In this document: positions 19,391-26,125 of the stretch, in pieces
Numbering within the stretch: the first letter of the stretch is position 1
How the letters are laid out: each line of letters begins with the position of its first letter
From: Duganella sp. BJB480
GTDB taxonomy: Bacteria; Pseudomonadota; Gammaproteobacteria; Burkholderiales; Burkholderiaceae_D
Direction: 5' to 3'
NCBI GenBank assembly: GCA_003416985.1
Contig: QVIN01000010.1
Span: 124,001 to 188,000 of the forward strand
Length of the DNA stretch: 64,000 bases
The notes under the pieces: generated by a model
What the model was told of the DNA's origin: nothing
What the model saw: only the letters and a program-made list of their open reading frames with translations
Database searches by the model: none
Position numbers and translations under genes: made by a program

Positions 19391-20566
19391 TCAGGATTCG
19401 AAAAAGGCCAGCACATCGTCCTTGCGCGCGTGCGTGTCGCGCTGTCCGAGCCGAATCAACTCGCAAGTATATGTCGATTCGAACAACAGGTACGACGCGA
19501 GCGCGGCGCCGCGCGTTTCGGTGGCGCCTATCCCGGACAGCATGGTGCGTATCGGCGCCGGCAGACTGGCGATGTGGCGGCTGGCGATGTCGTCGAGCCG
19601 CTCGGACGGCGCGATCACCAGCAGCTGCACCGGCTTGAGCGGCGTCTGCGACAGCAGCTCCGGCGGCAGCATGGACAGCGTCTTGTTGATGCGCTCCAGC
19701 CGTTCGATGTCCACCGCCAGGCTGTCGAGGAAGATCGACGACATCGCGTGGCCGGCGATCTGCGCCAGGCTGGGATAGCGCGCCGCGCTCTTCTCGGCGG
19801 CGCTGCGGGCCGGCTCGGTCAGGCGCCCCGCCCCGACCACCAGCACCTTGCTGGCGCCGAGGTGGATGGCCGGCGAGATCGGCGCCAGCTGGCGCATCGA
19901 ACCGTCGCCGCAGTATTCGCGATGGCCGCCCATGTACAGCGGCGTGGCCGGGAAGATGAACGGGATCGCCGACGACGCCAGCAGGTGCTCGACGCCGATC
20001 TGGTCCTGCAGGGCCACGCGCTGCATGCGTATCCACGGCGCGATGTCGGCGGCGGTCTGGTAGAACGTCATGTGGTTGCCGGCGGTGTAGGACGAGGCGG
20101 TGACGGCCAGCGCGTGCAGCAGGCCCTCGGACAGCACGCTGTCCAGGCGCGGCAAATCGAGCATGCGGTGCAGCAGGCCGACCAGCGGAGTATTGTCCAG
20201 CAGCGACGCGGGCGGCGCGGCGCGCCATTTGCGCAGCAGCCAGCCGAACGACAGCAGCGACAGCCAGCGCGCGCCGGAGCGGATCACGCCCAGCGAATCG
20301 GCGCGGTAGACCTGCCCCACCTCGATGTTCTGCCAGACGTCGAGCAGCTTCTGCACGCCCTCGCCGAAGTTATCGGCGCGGCAGGCCAGCGCGGTGGCGT
20401 TGATGGCGCCGGCCGAGGTGCCGCAGATGATGTCGAACGGATTGCGCGCCGGCGGCCAGCCCGCTTCCCACAGTATCTCCGAGATCGCCTGCAGCACGCC
20501 GACCTGGTAGGCGGCGCGGGCGCCGCCGCCCGTCAGGATCAATCCTGTTTTCTTTTGAATTCCCAT
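19391..20566 (-). CDS. patatin-like phospholipase
   Basis: A 391-residue protein with the complete patatin catalytic apparatus. The oxyanion loop is GGGARAAYQ (13-21), the nucleophile elbow is GTSAG with Ser51, and the dyad Asp is in CGDGSMRQ (Asp221). There is no signal peptide and no clear membrane segment, so it should act on lipids from the cytoplasmic side. The C-terminal 150 residues (RYPSLAQIAGHAMSSIFLDS; RINKTLSML) match the extended bacterial patatin type. It lies directly upstream of the hybrid kinase with 35 bases between, suggesting co-transcription. Substrate is not inferable. Confidence 0.93.
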   Translation of the reverse strand: MGIQKKTGLILTGGGARAAYQVGVLQAISEILWEAGWPPARNPFDIICGTSAGAINATALACRADNFGEGVQKLLDVWQNIEVGQVYRADSLGVIRSGARWLSLLSFGWLLRKWRAAPPASLLDNTPLVGLLHRMLDLPRLDSVLSEGLLHALAVTASSYTAGNHMTFYQTAADIAPWIRMQRVALQDQIGVEHLLASSAIPFIFPATPLYMGGHREYCGDGSMRQLAPISPAIHLGASKVLVVGAGRLTEPARSAAEKSAARYPSLAQIAGHAMSSIFLDSLAVDIERLERINKTLSMLPPELLSQTPLKPVQLLVIAPSERLDDIASRHIASLPAPIRTMLSGIGATETRGAALASYLLFESTYTCELIRLGQRDTHARKDDVLAFFES

Positions 20567-20614
20567 GCGACAAGGTTAGCAGGGTATGCCGGATTTGGGG
20601 AGCGTTTGACGGCT

Positions 20615-22405
20615 TTAGTCGCCTAATACGACACCTTCGCGACGGGGATCGGCGCCGCCGAACCACTGTTCCTTGCCGCCGGCCGTGCGGCGCTGGATGC
20701 CCTGCAGGCCGGAGTTGAGCTCGAACTCGCGCACCTGGTGGCCGCGCGCCTTGAGCTGCTCGACCACGGCCGGCGCCACGCGGCCCGCTTCCAGCTCGGT
20801 CGGGCCGTTGCGGCTGCCGATATTGGGCAGGCTGATGGCCTGCTGCACATCGAGCTGCCAGTCCAGCGTGCCGACCAAGACCTTGGCCACGTAGTTGATG
20901 ATGGCCGAGCCGCCCGGCGAGCCGGTGGCCAGCACCAGCTGGTGCGTGCCCTTGTCGAACACCAGCGTCGGCGACATGGCGCTGCGCGGGCGTTTGCCGG
21001 CCTGCACCCGGTTGGCGATCGGGCCGTTCTCGTCCTGCGAATCGAAGGAGAAGTCGGTCAGCTGGTTGTTCAGCATGAAGCCGTCGACCATCTGGCGCGC
21101 GCCGAAGGCGTCTTCCACCGAGGTGGTCATCGACAAGCCGCCGCCGTAGGCGTCCACCGCCACCAGGTGCGAGGTGGATGGCTTGTCGATGGCGGTGTCG
21201 GCGCCCCACGCGACCTGCATCGTGGCCGGCGTGCCGTAGTTGGCGTGGCCCATGGACTTCTCGCCGATCAGCGAGGCGCGCTGCTTCAGGTAGCCCTTGT
21301 CCAGCAACGCGGCCACGCCCTTGCCGGGCAGCGGCACGAAGTCGGTGTCGGCGACGTAGCGGTTGCGGTCCGCGTAGGCCAGGCGTCCGGCCTCGCTGAA
21401 CAGGTGGATGCCCTCGGCCGTCAGCATGCCGTTGACCGGTTTGTACAGGCTGATGTCCTTCGCTTCCAGGATGCCCAGCATCTGCGCGATGGCGATGCCG
21501 CCCGACGACGGCGGCGGCGCGCCGCACACGGTCCATGCCTTGTAGTCGCTGCAGACCGGCGTGCGCTCCTTGGCCTGGTAGCCGGCGATGTCGGCGACGG
21601 TCAGCTTGCCCGGATTGGTCGGATGGCCGGCCACCTTGGCGGCGATGTCGCGCGCGATGCGGCCCTTGTAGAAGGCGTCGGCGCCGCCGTCGGCGATCTC
21701 GCGCAGCGTGCGCGCCAGTTCGGGGTTCTTCAGCAGGTAGCCGACCGGGCGCGGTTTGCCGTCCTCGCCGAAGAAGTAGGCCTTGGCGACCGGGTCGCGC
21801 GCCAGGTAACGGTCCCAGCTGAGCAGCGCGTTCAGGCGCGGGCTGACATTGAAGCCGTCTTCGGCCAGCTTGATGGCCGGCGCGAACAGCGCCTTCCACG
21901 GCAGCTTGCCGTGCTCCTTGTGCGCCAGCTCCAGCATCCGCAGCACGCCGGGCGCGCCGACCGAGCGGCCGCCGATCACGCCGATCTCGCGCGAAACCGG
22001 TTTGCCGTCCTTGTCCTGGAACAGATGTTCGTCCGCCGTGGCGGGCGCGGTTTCGCGGCCGTCGTAGGACTGCACGCGTTTGCCGTCGGAGTACAGCAGG
22101 AAGGAACCGCCGCCGATGCCGGACGATTGCGGCTCGACCAGCGTGAGCACCAGCTGGGTGGCGATGGCCGCGTCGATGGCGGCGCCGCCCTGCTTGAGCA
22201 TCTGGTAGCCGGCCTGGGTGGCCAGCGGGTTGGCCGCCGCCACCATGAATTTTTGCGCGGACTTGCCGGCTTTTTCAGCGTAGCCGGTGGCGATTTCGGG
22301 CGCCACGTCGGCGCCGGTGCGTTGTGCGTAGGCCGGCGCGTTCAACGCGGCCAGCAGCGGAAGGGACAGCGCGAGGCTCAGCGCCAAAGGCTTCAAACGG
22401 AACAT
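20615..22405 (-). CDS. ggt: gamma-glutamyltransferase
   Basis: A 596-residue periplasmic Ntn-hydrolase precursor of normal length. It has a signal peptide (LALSLALSLPLLAALNAPAYA). The large subunit has QSSGIGGGSFLLY and YDGRETAP (substrate-binding Arg). The autocleavage/nucleophile Thr is Thr411 in KPSTSHLVAVD, and the small subunit has SSxxx-type LATGSPGGSAI and PNIGSRNGP. It breaks gamma-glutamyl bonds of glutathione in the periplasm. Autoprocessing before Thr411 should give subunits of about 43 and 20 kDa. It is monocistronic: a hairpin with a partial T tract separates it from the upstream SDR, and GGAGAG precedes the ATG. Confidence 0.95.
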   Translation of the reverse strand: MFRLKPLALSLALSLPLLAALNAPAYAQRTGADVAPEIATGYAEKAGKSAQKFMVAAANPLATQAGYQMLKQGGAAIDAAIATQLVLTLVEPQSSGIGGGSFLLYSDGKRVQSYDGRETAPATADEHLFQDKDGKPVSREIGVIGGRSVGAPGVLRMLELAHKEHGKLPWKALFAPAIKLAEDGFNVSPRLNALLSWDRYLARDPVAKAYFFGEDGKPRPVGYLLKNPELARTLREIADGGADAFYKGRIARDIAAKVAGHPTNPGKLTVADIAGYQAKERTPVCSDYKAWTVCGAPPPSSGGIAIAQMLGILEAKDISLYKPVNGMLTAEGIHLFSEAGRLAYADRNRYVADTDFVPLPGKGVAALLDKGYLKQRASLIGEKSMGHANYGTPATMQVAWGADTAIDKPSTSHLVAVDAYGGGLSMTTSVEDAFGARQMVDGFMLNNQLTDFSFDSQDENGPIANRVQAGKRPRSAMSPTLVFDKGTHQLVLATGSPGGSAIINYVAKVLVGTLDWQLDVQQAISLPNIGSRNGPTELEAGRVAPAVVEQLKARGHQVREFELNSGLQGIQRRTAGGKEQWFGGADPRREGVVLGD

Positions 22406-22414
22406 GGACTCTCC

Positions 22415-22447
22415 AAAATAAGAGGCGCGCGGCCAGGACCGCGCGCC
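22415..22447 (-). terminator. intrinsic terminator between the SDR gene and ggt
   Basis: A perfect 9-bp stem GGCGCGCGG (22424-22432) with CCGCGCGCC (22439-22447) has a 6-base loop. On the minus strand it is followed by TCTTATTTT. It ends the SDR transcript and lies in the leader just before the ggt ribosome binding site. Confidence 0.6.
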
Positions 22448-22486
22448 CGATCACTCTGGCATCCTACACGAAATCGTGTAAACCGT

Positions 22487-23245
22487 TTACTTCGGCTGCA
22501 TGCGGATGGCGCCGTCCAGGCGGATGGTCTCGCCGTTCAGCATGGTGTTCTCGATGATGGCCTTGGCCAGGTGGGCGTATTCGTCCGGACGGCCCAGGCG
22601 CGGAGGGAACGGCACCATGTTGCCCAGCGCGGAGCGCACTTCCTCCGGCATGCCCATCAACATCGGGGTTTCGAAGATGCCGGGGGCGATGGTCATCACG
22701 CGGATGGCGCTGCGCGACAGGTCGCGCGCCATCGGCAGCGTCAGGCCGGCCACGGCGGCCTTGGAGGCGGCGTAGGCGGCCTGGCCGATCTGGCCGTCGA
22801 AGGCCGCGACCGAGGCGGTGTTGATGATCACGCCGCGCTCGCCGCTGTCGGTGGCGGCGGTCTTGCCCATGGCGTCGGCGGCCAGGCGGGCCATGTTGAA
22901 GGTGCCGACCAGGTTGATGTTGACGGTGCGCTGGAACACGTCCAGCGGGTGCGGGCCGTCCTTGCCGACGGTCTTGACGGCCGGCGCCACGCCGGCGCAG
23001 TTGATCAGGCCGCGCAGCGTGCCCAGCGCGAGGGCGGCGTCGACCACGGCCTTGCCGTCCGCTTCCGAGGTGACGTCGCACTTGACGAAGACGGCCTTGA
23101 GCTCGGCGGCCAGCGCCTCGCCCGGCTCGACCTGGACGTCGGCCAGCACGACCTTGCCGCCCTGCTCCACGATCATGCGCGCGGTGGCGGCGCCCAGGCC
23201 CGACGCGCCGCCGGTGACGATGAATACGTTGTTCTGAATTTGCAT
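22487..23245 (-). CDS. SDR 3-hydroxyacyl-CoA dehydrogenase (HSD17B10 / 3-hydroxy-2-methylbutyryl-CoA dehydrogenase type)
   Basis: A 252-residue SDR with TGGASGLGAATARM, LADVQVEPGE (Asp selecting NAD), INCAGVAP, NTASVAAFDG with catalytic Ser, YAASK with Tyr and Lys, and IAPGIFETPML. These last features, with FPPRLGRPDEYAHL and MLNGETIRLDGAIRM, are characteristic of the mitochondrial HSD17B10/bacterial 2-methyl-3-hydroxybutyryl-CoA dehydrogenase group. That group acts in isoleucine and branched fatty acid breakdown. It stands alone here, with a palindromic operator at 23269 upstream and a terminator downstream. Isoleucine-pathway role is from family knowledge. Confidence 0.9.
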   Translation of the reverse strand: MQIQNNVFIVTGGASGLGAATARMIVEQGGKVVLADVQVEPGEALAAELKAVFVKCDVTSEADGKAVVDAALALGTLRGLINCAGVAPAVKTVGKDGPHPLDVFQRTVNINLVGTFNMARLAADAMGKTAATDSGERGVIINTASVAAFDGQIGQAAYAASKAAVAGLTLPMARDLSRSAIRVMTIAPGIFETPMLMGMPEEVRSALGNMVPFPPRLGRPDEYAHLAKAIIENTMLNGETIRLDGAIRMQPK

Positions 23246-23268
23246 GTGTGTCCCTATCTGTTTTTATT

Positions 23269-23288
23269 TGACGTTTACGTTAACGTCA
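23269..23288. promoter_or_regulatory. palindromic operator, LiuR-like
   Basis: TGACGTT (23269-23275), six bases TACGTT, then AACGTCA (23282-23288): a perfect 7-bp inverted repeat containing the ACGTTTACGT word. It is 24 bases above the SDR start and 100 bases before the divergent membrane protein. The word resembles sites bound by the MerR-type LiuR regulator of branched-chain amino acid degradation in proteobacteria, which suits the SDR. The regulator gene is not in the window. Confidence 0.5.
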
Positions 23289-23387
23289 CATCGCAATTGT
23301 AGCGAATTTTTCAGCGGAGTTGAGGAAAAAGCGCAAGGGGGCGGCCGCCCCGCCATGCTACCGTTTGCGTCCGACCGCGGAGGAGCC

Positions 23388-24332
23388 ATGGACGCCAGGA
23401 TCAGCCTCAACTTTTCCATCGCCAAGGTGATCGCGATCTTCACCGTGGTCGCCGGCCATTGGTTTTCGCCGTCGATCCTGTGGATACCGGTGACGGTCGG
23501 GCTGTTTATCTTCGCGTTTTCGTCGGGATACTTCACTTCGCTGAGATACGGGGCGGACCTCGACATCGGCCGGTTCTGGCGAAATAAACTGGAGCGGCTG
23601 GGCGTGCGCTACTGTTTCATCCTGGGATTTCTTGCCGTCGTGGTCATGCTACGCGGCGGAACGCTGTTTCACTGGCACACGCTGGTGCATTTCTTCGGAC
23701 TGTCGGGCGTGCTGAACTGGCTCGATATCCGCAACCGCAGCGGGCTGGGCGCCGGCCTGTGGTTCTTCACGCTGTTGCTGGTGTTTTATGCGGTGTATCC
23801 CCTGCTTGCGAAGCTTTGCCGGTCGAAACGGCACGCCGCCGTGGCCGCGGTGACTTCAACCGCCATGGCGATTTATCTTGAAGAGCACACCAATATCGGC
23901 CATGAGCTTTGGCTGACGTCGCTGGGTTTTATCCTCGGCGTGGCGTACGGCATGCAAGGGCCGACGCTGCGCGCCTGGCCGGCGGCGGCCAGCGCCGCGC
24001 TCGGGGGCACCGGCCTGCTGGTGGCGCACCGTACCGGGTTCAAGGGCTCCAATACAACCCTCATCGCCATCACGGGTATCGCCTGCACCATCTGGCTGGC
24101 AAACGCCACCCGCGTCAACTGGCGCGGCTTTTCACGGCTGGCGCGCCTCGAAGATTATCTCCTCGAAATTTTCCTGATTCACAGCTATCTGTTTTTGCAC
24201 CCCAGCCACGACACCCTGCTGGACCTGTCTTTTTCGGTCATTGTCATCGTCGCGGTGGCCGCAGGCCTGCACCGCACCGGAAACTGGATATCGTCAAAAA
24301 TCGTGTCGCGCCGCGCAACCGCGAGCGCCTGA
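23388..24332 (+). CDS. acyltransferase-3-like integral membrane protein
   Basis: A 314-residue polytopic membrane protein with about nine hydrophobic segments (for example VIAIFTVVAGHW, LWIPVTVGLFIFAFSSG, AGLWFFTLLLVFYAVYPLL, YLLEIFLIHSYLFL). An Arg/His-containing second segment and the general order resemble the acyltransferase 3 (OafB/NodX-like) family. Motif conservation is weak: HWFSP stands where the family has a catalytic His, and RFWRNKLERLGVRY resembles its conserved Arg loop. The ATG at 23388 has GGAGGAG just upstream. It would modify a sugar at the inner membrane, for example an O-acetylated surface polysaccharide. No polysaccharide genes are adjacent, so this stays open. Confidence 0.65.
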   Translation: MDARISLNFSIAKVIAIFTVVAGHWFSPSILWIPVTVGLFIFAFSSGYFTSLRYGADLDIGRFWRNKLERLGVRYCFILGFLAVVVMLRGGTLFHWHTLVHFFGLSGVLNWLDIRNRSGLGAGLWFFTLLLVFYAVYPLLAKLCRSKRHAAVAAVTSTAMAIYLEEHTNIGHELWLTSLGFILGVAYGMQGPTLRAWPAAASAALGGTGLLVAHRTGFKGSNTTLIAITGIACTIWLANATRVNWRGFSRLARLEDYLLEIFLIHSYLFLHPSHDTLLDLSFSVIVIVAVAAGLHRTGNWISSKIVSRRATASA

Positions 24333-24498
24333 TCTCCGGCGCCCGCAAGGAGTATGCACACGGGGTGCTCCTCCACGGCCCTTCTAGCAAACTTTCGATT
24401 TTCTGTTCGATTTTCTTCGATTTCTTCAAGCTTTGAACTATTCCCGGACTTCCCGGTCTAAATATGGGAAAGCCGAAGAAAATAGGGGAGAAAATCGA

Positions 24499-25143
24499 AT
24501 GAATACTACAATGAGCGTGCAACTGCCCACCGATACCCTGCTCAAGCTGATCGAGAAGCTGCGCCGCCGTGGCGGTTCGCAAGACCTGTCGGAAGCCATG
24601 ACCCAAGCCATCGAATGCTGGCTGTCGGACCCGGCCAGATTCGAGCCGGGCGCAGACCTGTCAGGCACCCACGGCTACCAATGGAAATCCCTGTTCCTCC
24701 CCGAAGGCACCGTGTTGAAATCCTGGAGCTACGGCGAAACCAATTACGCGCGCGTCGAAGGCGACCAGATCATCCACAACGGCCACGCCGTTTCGCCGAA
24801 CCAGTTCGCCCAATCGTTCGCCCATTCGACACGCAATGCGTGGCAGGATTTATACGTTCGCCGCCCTGGCGACAAGACCTTCAAATCCGCGCGCCGACTG
24901 CGCGACGAACTGATCGCCGCAGCGAAAGCGCCTGCGGCAACGCCTGCCGCTACGGCCATGTCAGTCCCAGCCCTGGTCCCTGTACCCGCCGCAGTCCCGC
25001 CATTGCCTGCTGCACCAGCGTCACCCGCGCCACAGGCGGCGCCGGCGGCCACTGCCCCACCGCGCAATACCGACCGCGAGCCCGGCTGGGACTTGCCGGA
25101 GCGCAGAAAATTCCGCTACCGGCTGGAAGACGTCGCCTACTAG
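24499..25143 (+). CDS. ribbon-helix-helix protein with a RAMA-like domain and Ala/Pro-rich linker
   Basis: A 214-residue protein. Residues 1-48 read as a ribbon-helix-helix: a beta strand MSVQLPTDTLLKL, then helices around EKLRRRGGSQDLSEAMTQAI. Residues about 60-130 match the RAMA pattern found in restriction-associated proteins: SLFLPEGTVLKSWSYGE, TNYARVEGDQIIHNGHAVSP, then AWQDLYVRRPGD. Residues 145-195 are low-complexity Ala/Pro, and the end is REPGWDLPERRKFRYRLEDV. The ATG at 24499 has AGGGGAG upstream. There are no restriction genes nearby. A DNA-binding or modified-DNA-sensing role is inferred from the fold guesses and is not certain. Confidence 0.6.
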   Translation: MNTTMSVQLPTDTLLKLIEKLRRRGGSQDLSEAMTQAIECWLSDPARFEPGADLSGTHGYQWKSLFLPEGTVLKSWSYGETNYARVEGDQIIHNGHAVSPNQFAQSFAHSTRNAWQDLYVRRPGDKTFKSARRLRDELIAAAKAPAATPAATAMSVPALVPVPAAVPPLPAAPASPAPQAAPAATAPPRNTDREPGWDLPERRKFRYRLEDVAY

Positions 25144-25181
25144 TTCAGCAAAACTCGTGCTGCTCACCTGCTAGAAGACAC

Positions 25182-25631
25182 CTAGCACTGCAGCCAGACG
25201 CCGTTCCGGTTGCAGACTTTGCCGGAGGGGGAGATGGCGGTGCCGGGACCGGCATTGTTGATGTGGGTGCCGTTGGCGTCGTTGCAGCCGGTGGGGCCGC
25301 AGTTGTTCAGGGCCTTCGGTGCGTTGGGCGGATTGAGCAGGGTTTGCAGCGACGGCGATGGCGGCGCGGCGGGCATCGCCACTTGCGGCGCCTGCTTGAC
25401 GACGGGCATGCGCTGGATGATCTGCGGGACCGGACGGCGCGGCATCGGCTTGCGCGCCGGCGCCGTGCGGCAGGGTTCGACAGCCAACCGCAGGCCGTCG
25501 GCGCTGAGCGTGCAGACCGGCAGTTTGGCGTATTCGCGGAGCTCGGGGCTGGCCGCGCCCGCTGCCGGCGCCTGGGCGATGGCTGGCGCGCCGGGCAGCG
25601 CGAGCATCAGGCAAAGTACGGCGCGCGGCAT
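25182..25631 (-). CDS. small secreted Pro-rich protein with a Cys-containing C-terminus
   Basis: A 149-residue protein with a signal peptide (MPRAVLCLMLALPGAPAIA). The mature part is Pro-rich in the middle (RKPMPRRPVPQIIQRMPVV), then has NNCGPTGCNDANGTHINN and SGKVCNRNGVWLQC. The six Cys suggest disulfides and periplasmic or outer location. The C-terminal GKVCNRNGVWLQC resembles short Cys/Trp-ending modules. The start overlaps the stop of the upstream gene as ATGA (25630-25633 region), so the pair is translated together. Not recognised as a named family. Confidence 0.7.
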   Translation of the reverse strand: MPRAVLCLMLALPGAPAIAQAPAAGAASPELREYAKLPVCTLSADGLRLAVEPCRTAPARKPMPRRPVPQIIQRMPVVKQAPQVAMPAAPPSPSLQTLLNPPNAPKALNNCGPTGCNDANGTHINNAGPGTAISPSGKVCNRNGVWLQC

Positions 25632-26044
25632 CACGGCGGCGGCACCACGGTGGCGACCAGCATGCGCCACGGCAGCAGGCAGGCTGTAATGTTGGGATAG
25701 TAGCCGCGTGGATTGTCGCAGTAGTACAGCCTTCGCGACGATACGCCAGCGTCGGCCGGCGGCAGGTACAGCGGCGCGTCGGCGTAGTAGCCGGGCGGGT
25801 AGTAATAGCCGTCGTAATACGGGCCATAGTAGCCGTAACGCGGCCAGTAGACCGGCGCGCCGATGAAGACGCCGCCGCGCACATAGCCATGGCCGTGATG
25901 ATAGCCATGGCCGCCGCCCCAGCCGCCATGGAAATGGCCGTGGCCACCTCCTCCTCCGTGGCCATGCCCCTGCGCCCAGGCATATGGGCAGGTCAGCGCT
26001 CCCAGCAGGAAGGCCAACAGCAATGCCGGTTTCAACAAGTTCAT
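25631..26044 (-). CDS. small secreted Gly/His/Tyr-rich protein
   Basis: A 137-residue protein with a signal peptide (MNLLKPALLLAFLLGALTCPYAWA). The mature N-terminus is a Gly/His repeat (GHGHGGGGGHGHFHGG), then aromatic repeats YWPRYGYYGPYYDGYYYPP, then a C-terminal part with the two Cys of YYCDNPRGYYPNITACL. This C-terminal module (YYC..GYYP.I..C..W) is seen in many short proteobacterial exported proteins. The His-rich part could bind metal ions. The ATG at 26044 has GAGGTGAG upstream. It is first in a two-gene unit, preceded by an 11-bp inverted repeat. Function unknown. Confidence 0.75.
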   Translation of the reverse strand: MNLLKPALLLAFLLGALTCPYAWAQGHGHGGGGGHGHFHGGWGGGHGYHHGHGYVRGGVFIGAPVYWPRYGYYGPYYDGYYYPPGYYADAPLYLPPADAGVSSRRLYYCDNPRGYYPNITACLLPWRMLVATVVPPP

Positions 26045-26060
26045 GGTCTCACCTCGCGTA

Positions 26061-26094
26061 GTGCTACACCTTTCATTATTAGCAGGTGTAGCAC
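26061..26094. repeat. perfect 11-bp inverted repeat upstream of the Gly/His-rich gene
   Basis: GTGCTACACCT (26061-26071) and AGGTGTAGCAC (26084-26094) with a 12-base loop. It lies 17 bases above the ATG at 26044, over the leader. On the minus strand no T tract follows, so it is not a standard terminator of the gene at 26126. It could be an operator or a leader hairpin. Confidence 0.7.
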
Positions 26095-26125
26095 CAGAGG
26101 GAAGCGTTTGAAACAATTGGTAACC

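Noticed and set aside
19356..20228. N-terminal extension of the hybrid kinase up to 20228
   Set aside because: It would overlap most of the patatin gene in another frame. The extension is low-complexity and the signal peptide begins at 19355.
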